From positions 124,001-188,000 of the forward strand of contig NZ_JACBFY010000009.1 of NCBI RefSeq assembly GCF_021401245.1: a stretch of 64,000 nucleotides of DNA. Direction: 5' to 3'. The DNA is from Pseudacidovorax sp. NFM-22 (GTDB taxonomy: Bacteria > Pseudomonadota > Gammaproteobacteria > Burkholderiales > Burkholderiaceae_C). The translations under genes were made by a program, and so were the position numbers. The notes under the pieces were generated by a model, which was not told where the DNA came from, searched no databases, and saw only the letters and a list, made by a program, of their open reading frames with translations. Of the stretch, positions 8,652 through 16,572 are shown one piece after another. Each line of letters begins with the position of its first letter. Position 1 is the stretch's first letter.

Positions 8652-9569
8652 TCAGCCGCGCCGCGCCAGCGGCAGGCCCGGCACGTCCATCTCGGCGGTC
8701 ATCACGCGGCCGTGGGTGGAGTCGGTGACGTAGAGCGTGCGGCGCTCCGGACCGCCGAAGGCCAGGTTGGTGATGGAGGCGCCGGCCGGTCCGCGCAGCA
8801 CCTCGACGGGCTCGGCGCGCGTGTTGAGCACCCACACGTAGCCCAGGCCTGGGTTGGCCACCAGCACGCGGCCCTGCGCGTCGACGGCCAGGCCGTCCGG
8901 GCCGCTGGGGCCGTAGGAGGTGAAGAACTGGCTCACCTTCGAGACGCTGCCGTCCGGCAGCAGCGGCACGCGCCACACGCAGTTGCCGCGCGTGACGGCC
9001 AGGTACAGCACCTTCTCGTCGGGCGACAGCGCCACGCCGTTGGGGCTGGGGATGTTGTCCAGCAGCAGGTCCAGCCGGCCCTCGGGCGAGAGGCGGTAGA
9101 GCCGGCCCGTCGGGTCGTGCAGGCCGGTCTGGCCCTGGTCGGTGAAGTAGAGGTTGCCGGCACGGTCGAAGACCAGGTCATTGACGCCCTTGAAGCGCTC
9201 GCTGTTGCGCCGCGCCAGGAAGGGCGTGACGCGGCCGCTGGCCACGTCCAGCTGCATCAGGCCGTTCTTGTAGTCGGTGATGAGCAACGTGCCGGCATCC
9301 AGGAACTTCATGCCGTTGGGCTCGCCGTCGTACTCGGCCACGAGCGACCAGCGGCCCTGCATGTCGATGCGGAAGACGCGGCCCCAGGGGATGTCGGTGA
9401 CGTAGAGCTGGCCGTCCTCGCCCAGCACCGGGCCTTCGAGGAAGGAATCGGTGGGCGTGCCGCCGCGGTTGGCGTCGGCCCAGTCGCTGCGCCGCGGGCG
9501 GCGGAACTCGTCGGGCATGGCGCTGAACAGGGTCAGTTCGCGCACCTGGGGCGGTTGGAGAAGGAACAT
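8652..9569 (-). CDS. SMP-30/gluconolactonase-family lactonase
   Basis: The 305-residue protein is a six-bladed beta-propeller of the SMP-30/LRE family. Visible features are FLEGPVLGEDGQLYVTDI with the metal-binding Glu, PNGMKFL, GVNDLVFDRAGNLYFTD, IPSPNGVALSPDEK and GPDGLAVDAQGRVLVAN, with the Asn and Asp residues that hold the divalent cation. These enzymes hydrolyse sugar-acid or other lactones. The upstream amidohydrolase (9584-10486) belongs to a family that also acts on lactones, so a lactone intermediate is likely in this pathway; the actual substrate is not evident. No signal peptide is seen, so it should be cytoplasmic. Confidence 0.88.
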   Translation of the reverse strand: MFLLQPPQVRELTLFSAMPDEFRRPRRSDWADANRGGTPTDSFLEGPVLGEDGQLYVTDIPWGRVFRIDMQGRWSLVAEYDGEPNGMKFLDAGTLLITDYKNGLMQLDVASGRVTPFLARRNSERFKGVNDLVFDRAGNLYFTDQGQTGLHDPTGRLYRLSPEGRLDLLLDNIPSPNGVALSPDEKVLYLAVTRGNCVWRVPLLPDGSVSKVSQFFTSYGPSGPDGLAVDAQGRVLVANPGLGYVWVLNTRAEPVEVLRGPAGASITNLAFGGPERRTLYVTDSTHGRVMTAEMDVPGLPLARRG

Positions 9570-9583
9570 GGGTCTGCGATCGT

Positions 9584-10486
9584 TCAGGAAGAAGGCACGG
9601 GGCCGAAGCCGTAGAGCCGCGCCGGGTTGTCGACCAGGATGCGCGCCAGCAGCGCGGCATCGCCCGCGCACCAGCGGCCCAGCAGGTCGACCAGGCCCGC
9701 ATCGTCCACGCTGCCGGGCACTTCGGTGGTGTGGGGCCAGTCGCTGCCCCACACCAGCCGGTTCGGCGCGCGGCGCACCAGGGCCTGGCCCATCGCCAGC
9801 GTGTCGGCATAGCCGGGGCCGCCCACCACCGAGCGCATGTAGGCGCCCGAGAGCTTGACCCAGGTGTTGCCGGCATCCAGCAGCTCGCCCAGCAGCGCGA
9901 AGGCCTCGCCGTCCGCGCCGTGCACGGGATCGAGCCGCGCCATGTGGTCCACCACCACCGGCACCGGCAGGCCGCGCAGCAGCTCCGCCATGGCCAGCAG
10001 CTGCTCGGAATGCACGAAGACCTGGAGGTGCCAGCCCAGCGGCGCGACCTTGTCCGCCAGCGTGGCGAGCATCTGCGGCGTGGTCGTACCCCAGGACTGC
10101 GGCGTCACGAAGTTGACGCGCAGGCCGCGCACGCCCAGGCCGTGCAGGCGCTGCAGTTCGGCGGCATCCACGTCGGCATCGACCACGGCCACGCCACGCG
10201 CGGCCTCGCCCAGTTGCGCCAGCGCGTCGAGCGTGCAGGCGTTGTCGGTGCCGTAGGTGGAAGGCGTGACCACCACCGCCCGCTGCGTGCCGATGCGCGC
10301 CTGCAGCTGCCGATAAGCCGCCACGGGCGCATCGGGCGGCTGGCGCGTCCAATGCTTCGACGGCGCGAAGCGCGGGTCGAAGATGTGCATGTGGCTGTCG
10401 CAGGCCCCCGCGGGCAAAGCGAAGCCCGGCCGTGCGAGCCCGGCCGAATGGGGCACCGAATGCAGCAGCGGCAGCGGGGCGGCCAT
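9584..10486 (-). CDS. amidohydrolase-2 family TIM-barrel hydrolase (lactonase/isomerase-like), paralogue 1
   Basis: The 300-residue metal-dependent hydrolase belongs to the COG3618/PF04909 group that contains 2-pyrone-4,6-dicarboxylate lactonase and D-galactarolactone isomerase. The HxH metal motif is H32-M-H34 (ACDSHMHIFDPRF). Later motifs are VVTPSTYGTDN, GLRVNFVTPQSWG, VVDHMARLDP and the catalytic Asp in WGSDWPH; it ends in LYGFGP. It is closely similar in layout to the gene at 16569-17540, so the operon holds two paralogues. It starts 14 nt upstream of the SMP-30 gene. The substrate is probably a cyclic carboxylic ester; the identity is unknown. Confidence 0.87.
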   Translation of the reverse strand: MAAPLPLLHSVPHSAGLARPGFALPAGACDSHMHIFDPRFAPSKHWTRQPPDAPVAAYRQLQARIGTQRAVVVTPSTYGTDNACTLDALAQLGEAARGVAVVDADVDAAELQRLHGLGVRGLRVNFVTPQSWGTTTPQMLATLADKVAPLGWHLQVFVHSEQLLAMAELLRGLPVPVVVDHMARLDPVHGADGEAFALLGELLDAGNTWVKLSGAYMRSVVGGPGYADTLAMGQALVRRAPNRLVWGSDWPHTTEVPGSVDDAGLVDLLGRWCAGDAALLARILVDNPARLYGFGPVPSS

Positions 10487-10534
10487 GTCAGTGCTCCATG
10501 GCGCCGCACGCCACCCGCATCGCCTTGAGCCGGC

Positions 10535-10675
10535 GTGCCGCCCAGGATCGAACGGCCGCGGAGCAGGCCACGCCAGGGCACCCGTGGAACTGGCTTTGCC
10601 AGGCCACCGGGTGCGCCCCCCTCCAAGCCGAAGGCGCCAGAGAGGGGGGAGCCGCGAAGCGGCATGGGGGGTGCT
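10535..10675. repeat. dispersed intergenic repeat, family C, copy 1
   Basis: This noncoding block in the 195-bp gap inside the leftward operon contains GGCCGCGGAGCAGGCCA, then GTGGAACTGGCTTTGCCAGG, a C-rich segment and a small hairpin (AGCCGCGAAGCGGC). A diverged copy with the same order of elements sits at 25180-25300. It may act as a processing or attenuation element within the operon. Confidence 0.65.
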
Positions 10676-10681
10676 TCTTCA

Positions 10682-11662
10682 TCAGTCCAGCTTGATGTCG
10701 CCCTTGCGCACCACCTCGCCCCACTTGGCGTCTTCCTTCTTCAGGAAGTCGGCGAAGGCAGCCGGCGTGGAGCCGATGGGCTGCGCGCCCAGGTCCTTCA
10801 TGCGCTGCTGCACCTCCTCGTCCTTCAGCACCTCGGCCAGCGCCTGCTGCAGCTTGTCCGCGATGGCCTTGGGCGTCTTGGCGGGCAGCAGCATGCCGTT
10901 CCATTCGGAGGCCTCGTAGCCGGGCACCACGGTCTCGGCGACGGTGGGCACGTCGGGCAGGCGGGGCGAGCGCTGCGGCGAGGTGGCCGCCAGCGCGCGC
11001 AGCTTGCCGGACGACACCAGCGGATAGCTGGCCGCCACGGTGGCGAACATGAAGTCCACCTGGCCCGCCATCGTGTCGGTGATGGCCGGGCCGCCGCTCT
11101 TGTAGGGCACGTGCACCATGTCCAGCCCCAGCTTCTGGCGGAACAGCTCGGCCGCCAGGCGCTGCACGGTGCCCGCGCCGCCGGAGGCGAAGTTGATCTT
11201 GTGGGGCTGGGCCTTGGCCGCGGCCACCAGGTCGGCCACCGACTTGTACGGCGAATCGGCCTTGGTGACGAGCATGTTGGGCATCGTCAGCACCAGCGAC
11301 AGCGGCTGCAGCGCATCGGCCGCATAGGGCATGCGTGGGAACAGGTGCGGGTTGATGGCGTAGGGCGTGGCGTCGTAGAGCACCGTGTAGCCGTCGGGCG
11401 CGGCCTTGGCCGCATAGGCCGCACCGATGGTGCCGCTGGCGCCGGCGCGGTTGTCCACGATCACGCTGGTGCCCAACTTCGGGCCCAGCTTGGCCGCGAT
11501 CACGCGGGCCATGGCGTCGGCCGCGCCGCCGGGCGCATAGGGCACGACGATGGTGATCGGACGCTCGGGGTAGGCCGCGTGCGCGGCGAAGGCGGCCGTC
11601 GCCAGGCTGGCGACGAGCAGGCGGCGGGTCAGTGAGAAGAGGGAGGAAGAGGCCACACGCAT
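10682..11662 (-). CDS. Bug/TctC-family periplasmic solute-binding protein
   Basis: The 326-residue product has a signal peptide (RRLLVASLATAAFAAHA) and then YPERPITIVVPYAPGGAAD, VIVDNRAGASGTIG, APDGYTVLYD, VPYKSGGPAITDTMAGQVDFMFA and LPDVPTVAETV. The frame stays open upstream into the neighbouring gene, but the ATG at 11662 is where the Bug signal peptide begins and it has a close GGAG site. It lies 140 nt after another Bug gene, so the two receptors are tandem. The ligand is unknown. Confidence 0.9.
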   Translation of the reverse strand: MRVASSSLFSLTRRLLVASLATAAFAAHAAYPERPITIVVPYAPGGAADAMARVIAAKLGPKLGTSVIVDNRAGASGTIGAAYAAKAAPDGYTVLYDATPYAINPHLFPRMPYAADALQPLSLVLTMPNMLVTKADSPYKSVADLVAAAKAQPHKINFASGGAGTVQRLAAELFRQKLGLDMVHVPYKSGGPAITDTMAGQVDFMFATVAASYPLVSSGKLRALAATSPQRSPRLPDVPTVAETVVPGYEASEWNGMLLPAKTPKAIADKLQQALAEVLKDEEVQQRMKDLGAQPIGSTPAAFADFLKKEDAKWGEVVRKGDIKLD

Positions 11663-11802
11663 ATCTCCGAAGTCTTGGGATGGAAGAAAAAGGGGGCAGC
11701 ACGGACGGCTGCCTTCATCGAAGCAGAGGCGGCCTGCGCGGCCGCCGGATCGGTGCCCTTGGCACCTGCGCCTCGGTCGCGCCGACGCCAGGGCCCGCAG
11801 GC

Positions 11803-12795
11803 TCACTCGGGCTTGAGGTCGAGCTCGCGCGCGAGCTGGCCGTAGGCCTTGACCTCGCGCTCCAGCTGCGCGCCGAAGTCGGCGCCGCACACGTGCTGGC
11901 TTTCCATGCCCAGGCCGCGCAGCTTCTCCTGCGTGGCGCTCTGGCGCACGAAGTCCTGGGCGGTCTTCTGCAGCACCGCCAGCACGGCGGGCGGGGTGCT
12001 GGCCGGCGCCAGCAGGCCGTACCAGGCGTCGGCCCGGTAGCCCTTGACGCCCGCCTCGTCGAAGGTGGGCACCTGCGGCAGCAGCGGCGAGCGCTGCGGC
12101 GCGGCCACGGCCAGCGCCGTGAGCTTGCCGGCCTGCACCTGCGGCAGCACCGAGCCCAGCGTGGCGAAGGAGCTGTCCACCTGCCCGCCCACGAGGTCGG
12201 TCACGGCCTGCGCGGCGCCCTTGTAGGGGATGTGGTTCATGCGCGTGCCGGTCAGGCGCGTGAACTGCTCGCTGGCGAAATGCCCCGAGCTGCCGGCGCC
12301 CGGCGTGGCATAGGTGCGCTGGCCCGGCGCGGCCTTCACCTGCTGCAGGAAGGACGCCAGGTTCGGCGCCTTCATGGCCGGCCCCACCACGAGCACCGTG
12401 GGGCTCACGGCCAGGCTGCACACCGGTGCGAAGGAGCGCACGGCGTCGAACTTGACCCGGTTGCTGTAGAGCGCCGGGATCATGGTGTGGTTGGTGGCGC
12501 CCAGCAGCAGCGTGTAGCCATCGGCCGGCGCGGCGGCCACGGCCTCGGCCGCGAGGATGGTGTTGGCGCCGGGCTTGTTGTCCACCAGGAAGGGCTGGCC
12601 CAGCGTGCGGGCGGCGTAGTCGGCAAAGGCGCGCGCCACCACGTCGGTGGGCCCGCCGGCCGAGAAGCCGACCACCAGGCGCACGGGCTTGGCGGGATAG
12701 GCGGGCGCCTGGGCATGGGCGGCGGTTGCGATGGCCGCGAGGCCCAGCAGCGTGGGGGCGAGAAGGCGCGCGGCCTTGAACGAGGTCGTGGTCAT
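11803..12795 (-). CDS. Bug/TctC-family periplasmic solute-binding protein
   Basis: The 330-residue product has a signal peptide ending near AAHAQA and the core YPAKPVRLVVGFSAGGPTD, FLVDNKPGANT, PADGYTLLLG, IPYKGAAQAVTDLVGGQV and LPQVPTFDEAG. The ATG at 12795 lies only 4 nt after the stop of the metallo-beta-lactamase gene, giving tight coupling; a longer reading frame to 12816 would overlap that gene and add a non-signal leader. Ligand unknown. Confidence 0.9.
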   Translation of the reverse strand: MTTTSFKAARLLAPTLLGLAAIATAAHAQAPAYPAKPVRLVVGFSAGGPTDVVARAFADYAARTLGQPFLVDNKPGANTILAAEAVAAAPADGYTLLLGATNHTMIPALYSNRVKFDAVRSFAPVCSLAVSPTVLVVGPAMKAPNLASFLQQVKAAPGQRTYATPGAGSSGHFASEQFTRLTGTRMNHIPYKGAAQAVTDLVGGQVDSSFATLGSVLPQVQAGKLTALAVAAPQRSPLLPQVPTFDEAGVKGYRADAWYGLLAPASTPPAVLAVLQKTAQDFVRQSATQEKLRGLGMESQHVCGADFGAQLEREVKAYGQLARELDLKPE

Positions 12796-12799
12796 GGCG

Positions 12800-13816
12800 T
12801 CAGGGCAGCAGGGCAAAGCGGTCGCGCTGGGCCAGCGAGCATTCGTTCATCACCGTCAGCGTGCGCTCGACCGTGGGCTCGCCCACCACGAACGGGTTGG
12901 GGCCGGTGCCGCCGGCCTGGCGCAGCCTGGCCAACTTGCCCTGCGAACCGTCCACGCGCGAATGGTTGGACAGCATCACGTCGATGCCTTCGGCCCGCAC
13001 CACCTGGGCCATGCGTTGCGTGGACCGGCCGTAGGCCTCCATGCGCGGGATGTCGGCGCCGAAGTTGAAGCCCGTGCCGCCCCACAGCAGCACGCGGTGC
13101 TTTTGGCCCTGCCAGCTGACGTCGAACACCGGCGACAGCGTGCCCCAGGTGTGGCCGGGCGTCATGTACAGCGTGAGGCTGGTGCCGCCGAGGGTGAGCT
13201 TGTCCCCGTCCTTGACCGTGATGTCGCGCTTGGGCGGCGCACCCCACAGGGGCGTGGCGAACTCCAGGCGCGTCTCCATCATGGTCCAGTCCGTGTCGCT
13301 CATGACCACGCGGGCCCCGTACTTCCTGGCCACGTAGGGCGCGCCGCCGTAGTGGTCGCCATGGCCGTGCGTGACGACGATGTAGCGGATGCGCGCCGGG
13401 TCCAGCCCCAGCTTGCGCATGCCGCCCTCGATCAGTGCCGCGGCCTCGGCCTGGTTGTTGAGGGCATCGATCAGGATGATGCCCTCGGGCGTGTCGACGG
13501 CCCAGGCGCTGGCCCAGTCGCCGCCCACGAAGTACAGGTTGTCGAAGGCACGGCCGGGCGGCGGCGCCGGACGGTCGATGAGGGCGCGCAGGCCGCGGTC
13601 GGAATCCTCGCCCTGTACTGGGCGGGACGCGGGCACGGGCTTGCACAGCGTGAGCACCTCGCCGAGGTCGCTGCCGGCCGCCTGCGTGGCGGCGGCGACG
13701 TGGGCGGCGATGCTGGCCTCGGAAGGCCGCTGCGCCGCTGGCGGCGGGCTGGCACAGCCCCACAGGGCGGTGGCGAGCGCGGCGGCGAAGAGGCCGCACG
13801 GAAGGCGTTGGGTCAT
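12800..13816 (-). CDS. metallo-beta-lactamase-fold hydrolase, exported
   Basis: The 338-residue protein has a hydrophobic N-terminus with a Cys at about residue 21 (ALATALWGCAS), probably a lipoprotein or periplasmic signal, though the lipobox residue Trp at -2 is unusual. The MBL domain shows VVTHGHGDHYGG (HxHxDH), VMSDTDW, TPGHTWG and SNHS, consistent with a two-zinc site. It resembles subclass B3-like or SMB-like hydrolases, but in this catabolic context it more likely hydrolyses an ester or lactone outside the cytoplasm (inference). An AAGGAGAC ribosome site precedes the ATG. Its stop is 4 nt before a Bug start. A role in antibiotic resistance is not supported by context. Confidence 0.85.
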   Translation of the reverse strand: MTQRLPCGLFAAALATALWGCASPPPAAQRPSEASIAAHVAAATQAAGSDLGEVLTLCKPVPASRPVQGEDSDRGLRALIDRPAPPPGRAFDNLYFVGGDWASAWAVDTPEGIILIDALNNQAEAAALIEGGMRKLGLDPARIRYIVVTHGHGDHYGGAPYVARKYGARVVMSDTDWTMMETRLEFATPLWGAPPKRDITVKDGDKLTLGGTSLTLYMTPGHTWGTLSPVFDVSWQGQKHRVLLWGGTGFNFGADIPRMEAYGRSTQRMAQVVRAEGIDVMLSNHSRVDGSQGKLARLRQAGGTGPNPFVVGEPTVERTLTVMNECSLAQRDRFALLP

Positions 13817-13867
13817 GGTCTTTGTCTCCTTCTTGATGGGTCGGTCCGTCATTGCGGATGGCTGACT

Positions 13868-13890
13868 CCCTCTCCCCTCGCGGGAGAGGG
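13868..13890. repeat. dispersed hairpin repeat, family B
   Basis: CCCTCTCCC and GGGAGAGGG form a perfect 9-bp stem around CTCGC. It lies in the 124-nt gap between the dehydrogenase and metallo-beta-lactamase genes and could attenuate read-through. Other copies are at 29.95, 30.84, 30.92, 40.36, 40.45, 52.40 and 52.49 kb. Confidence 0.8.
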
Positions 13891-13940
13891 GCTCGACGCC
13901 GCCGCGCCCAAGGGCGGCCCGGCAGCGTGGCAAGTCGGGC

Positions 13941-14855
13941 TCAGCCGCGCTCGAGCACCGCCAGCAGGTTCCTGGCCGCAGCCACGCCCATGTTGACGTA
14001 GGCATCGCTGGTCACGCCGCCGATGTGCGGGCTCAGCACGATGCGCTCCTGGCCCTGGAAGGGATGGCCGGCGGCCATCGGCTCGACGGCGAAGCTGTCC
14101 AGGCCGGCGCCGGCCACCTGGCCCGAGCGCACGGCCTGCAGCAACGCGGCCTCGTCGATCAGGCCGCCACGCGCGGTGTTGACCACGATCACGCCGCGCT
14201 TGCACTGGGCCAGCGTGTCGGCATTCAGCATGCCGCGGTTCTCGTCGGTCAGCGGGCAGTGCAGCGAGACGACGTCGGACTCGCGCCAGATCGTCGCCAG
14301 GTCCACCGGCTGGATGTAGTCGGGCAGGTTCTTGGCGAAGGGGTCGAAGCCGATGACGCGCATGTCCATGGCGTGGGCCATGCGCGCGAAGCGCTGGCCG
14401 ATGGCGCCCAGGCCCACCAGGCCGACGGTGCGACCGCCCAGTTCCAGGCTCTTGTGCGTGGCCTTGTCCCAGTGGCCGGCGTGCATGCGCGCGTCGAGCG
14501 GCACCACCGACTTGGCACAGGCCAGCATCAGCGCCAGGGCCTGCTCGGCCACGGCGGCGGCGTTGGCGCCAGCGGCAGCCACCACCTCGATGCCGCGGGC
14601 ACTGGCGGCCACCTTGTCGATGGTGTCGGTGCCGCTGCCGTGCTTGGAGATGACCTTGAGCGACGGCGCCGCATCCATCACCTTCGCGCCCACCTTGCCG
14701 TAGCGCACGATGATGGCCACGGGGTCGTGGCGCTGGCACAGCGCGATCAGGTCGTCCTCGGTCGGCGTCTTGCCGGCGTAGACCACCTCCATGTTCTTCA
14801 GCAGGGCCAGGGCCTGCGGTGCGAGGTCCGCACCCGTGACGAGAACCGTGCTCAC
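13941..14855 (-). CDS. D-2-hydroxyacid dehydrogenase, NAD-dependent
   Basis: The 304-residue protein has the D-isomer-specific 2-hydroxyacid dehydrogenase layout. The Rossmann motif is GLVGLGAIGQRFAR (about residues 145-158), the substrate loop is KHGSGTDTID, the catalytic Arg lies in NTARGGLIDE, the Glu in FAVEP, and the catalytic His in SPHIGG near the C-terminus. Such enzymes interconvert 2-hydroxy and 2-oxo acids. The GTG start at 14855 overlaps the stop of the RraA-like gene (GTGA), so the two are coupled and probably act in sequence, with one making and the other using a 2-oxo acid (inference). Confidence 0.9.
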   Translation of the reverse strand: MSTVLVTGADLAPQALALLKNMEVVYAGKTPTEDDLIALCQRHDPVAIIVRYGKVGAKVMDAAPSLKVISKHGSGTDTIDKVAASARGIEVVAAAGANAAAVAEQALALMLACAKSVVPLDARMHAGHWDKATHKSLELGGRTVGLVGLGAIGQRFARMAHAMDMRVIGFDPFAKNLPDYIQPVDLATIWRESDVVSLHCPLTDENRGMLNADTLAQCKRGVIVVNTARGGLIDEAALLQAVRSGQVAGAGLDSFAVEPMAAGHPFQGQERIVLSPHIGGVTSDAYVNMGVAAARNLLAVLERG

Positions 14856-15538
14856 AGCTCTTCGCCTTCCTTCAGCACGCCGGCCGCGCGCAGGGCCGCG
14901 GGCAGCCACTTGGAGGCGGTGTCGCCGCGCGAGATGGCGTCCAGGCGGGCGGCTTCGTCGGCCACCTTCTTGTCGGCCAGGGCCAGCATGGCGGGCGCCT
15001 TCTCGCGCTCGATCACCACCACGCCGTCGGCATCGCCCACCACCAAGTCGCCGGGGTTGACGCTGGCGCCGCCGGCCGAGATCGGATGATTGATGCGACC
15101 GGGCACGTACTTTGTGGGGCCGGCCGGGTTGAAGCCGGCGCTGAAGACCGGGAAGTCCAGCTCCAGCAGCTCCAGCTTGTCGCGGATGGCGCCGTCGACG
15201 ATCACGCCGGCCAGGCCGCGCTTCTTGCAGGCGCTGAGCATCAGCGTGCCCATGAGGGCGGCCGTCTGGTCGCCCTTGCCGTCGATCACCAGCACGTCGC
15301 CCGGCTGGGCCAGCGCGATGGCGGCATGGATCATCAGGTTGTCGCCGGGCCGCACTTCGACGGTGAAGGCCGGGCCGGCCACGGCCATGCTGTGGTGCAC
15401 GGGCGCGACGCGCGCGCTCATGGTGCCGCGGCGGCCGGCCACGTCGGCCAGGATGGCGGCCTGGTAAGTGCCGGCCTTGGCGACCACTTCGGGGGAGACG
15501 CGCTCGATGTCGCGGACGATTTCGGGGAGTTGGCTCAT
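14852..15538 (-). CDS. RraA-family protein, likely 4-hydroxy-4-methyl-2-oxoglutarate / 4-carboxy-4-hydroxy-2-oxoadipate aldolase type
   Basis: The 228-residue protein has the RraA/MenG-like fold with FTVEVRPGDNLMIHAA, GDVLVIDGKGDQTAALMGTL and GLAGVIVDGAIRD, the last carrying the Asp-Gly-x-x-Arg-Asp signature that binds metal and pyruvate enolate. Catabolic members are class II pyruvate aldolases that split branched hydroxy-oxo diacids, often the last step of protocatechuate or gallate meta-cleavage. A ribonuclease E inhibitor role is unlikely given the operon context. It is coupled to a 2-hydroxyacid dehydrogenase by GTGA overlap. Confidence 0.85.
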   Translation of the reverse strand: MSQLPEIVRDIERVSPEVVAKAGTYQAAILADVAGRRGTMSARVAPVHHSMAVAGPAFTVEVRPGDNLMIHAAIALAQPGDVLVIDGKGDQTAALMGTLMLSACKKRGLAGVIVDGAIRDKLELLELDFPVFSAGFNPAGPTKYVPGRINHPISAGGASVNPGDLVVGDADGVVVIEREKAPAMLALADKKVADEAARLDAISRGDTASKWLPAALRAAGVLKEGEEL

Positions 15539-15585
15539 GACGGGTACTCGGTTCGGAAGAAGAAAGGAAAGGGAAGGGGGCGCAG

Positions 15586-16572
15586 TCAGTCGGCCTTGAT
15601 GCCACCCTTGCGGATGACCTCGGCCCACTTGGCGGAGTCGGACTTCTGCAGCGCGCCCAGCTGCTCGGGCGTGCCGCCCACCAGGGTCACGCCCAGCTTG
15701 TCGGCCAGGGCGACCACATCGGCGGTCTTGAGGGCAGCGTTGATGTCGCGGTTGAGGCGGTCCACGATGGGCGCGGGCGTGCCGGCCGGCGCGAACACGG
15801 CCTGCCATTGCTCGACCACGAAGTCCTTGAGGCCGGCCTCCCCCATGGTGGGCACGTCGGGCAGGGCCTTGAGGCGCACGGCCGAGGTGACGGCCAGGGC
15901 GCGCAGCCGGCCCGACTGCACATGCGGCAGCGCGGCGGCGGCCGGGGCGAACATGAAGTTCACCTGCTCGCCCAGCGTGTCCTGCAGCGCGGGCGTGTCG
16001 CCCTTGTAGGGCACGTGGATGAAGCGGGTGCCGGTCTGCTGCGCCATCAGCTCGCCCTGCATCTGCAGGATGGTGCCGGTGCCACCCGAGGCGAAGGCCA
16101 GCTTGCCCGGCTGCGCCTTGGCGGCGGCCAGCAGGTCGGCCACGCTGCGGTAGGGCTGGTTGGCGCCCACCACCAGGATGTGCGGGATGGTGCCGATGGT
16201 GATCACCGGCGCGAAGCCGCCGATGGGGTCGTAGGGCAGCTTGCCCATCAGGTGCGGCGCGATGGCCTGCGGGCCGATCGAGGTGCCCAGCAGCGTGTAG
16301 CCGTCGGGCGCAGCCTTGGCGACGTAGGCCGCGCCGATGGTGCCGGTGGCGCCGGCACGGTTGTCCACGATGACGTTGGTGCCCAGCGTGCCGCCGAGCT
16401 TCTGCGCCACGGCGCGGCCCAGCACGTCGGTGCTGCCGCCGGGCGGATAGGGCACGACCCAGGTGATGACGCGGCCCGTGGGCCAGTCGCCCTGGGCCCA
16501 GCTGCTGCCGGCGGCCAGCAGGGCGGCGGCGCCGGCGATGAGGGAACGGCGGGTGAGGAAGGGGGGGTTCAT
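15586..16572 (-). CDS. Bug/TctC-family periplasmic solute-binding protein
   Basis: The 328-residue product has a twin-arginine-like signal (LTRRSLIAGAAALLAAG) ending at SWAQG and the core VITWVVPYPPGGSTD, VIVDNRAGATGTIG, APDGYTLLG, VPYKGDTPALQDTLGEQVNFMFA and LPDVPTMGEAG. The start overlaps the stop of the upstream amidohydrolase by ATGA, so receptor and enzyme are coupled. Ligand unknown. Confidence 0.92.
   Translation of the reverse strand: MNPPFLTRRSLIAGAAALLAAGSSWAQGDWPTGRVITWVVPYPPGGSTDVLGRAVAQKLGGTLGTNVIVDNRAGATGTIGAAYVAKAAPDGYTLLGTSIGPQAIAPHLMGKLPYDPIGGFAPVITIGTIPHILVVGANQPYRSVADLLAAAKAQPGKLAFASGGTGTILQMQGELMAQQTGTRFIHVPYKGDTPALQDTLGEQVNFMFAPAAAALPHVQSGRLRALAVTSAVRLKALPDVPTMGEAGLKDFVVEQWQAVFAPAGTPAPIVDRLNRDINAALKTADVVALADKLGVTLVGGTPEQLGALQKSDSAKWAEVIRKGGIKAD

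Noticed and set aside
10682..12421. A single long protein joining the Bug gene at 10682 with upstream sequence
   Set aside because: The upstream part is out of frame with the neighbouring Bug and has no domain; the signal peptide at 11662 marks the real start.
12800..13816. Antibiotic-resistance beta-lactamase
   Set aside because: The fold is right, but the gene is embedded in a catabolic operon and coupled to a Bug receptor; nothing supports a resistance role.
14852..15538. Regulator of ribonuclease activity A
   Set aside because: Catabolic RraA-fold proteins are aldolases, and this one is coupled to a 2-hydroxyacid dehydrogenase in a degradation operon.
13941..15605. Fusion of the dehydrogenase to an N-terminal extension across the RraA-like gene
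   Set aside because: The extension is the wrong frame of the RraA-like gene; the GTG at 14855 with GTGA coupling gives a normal-length dehydrogenase.
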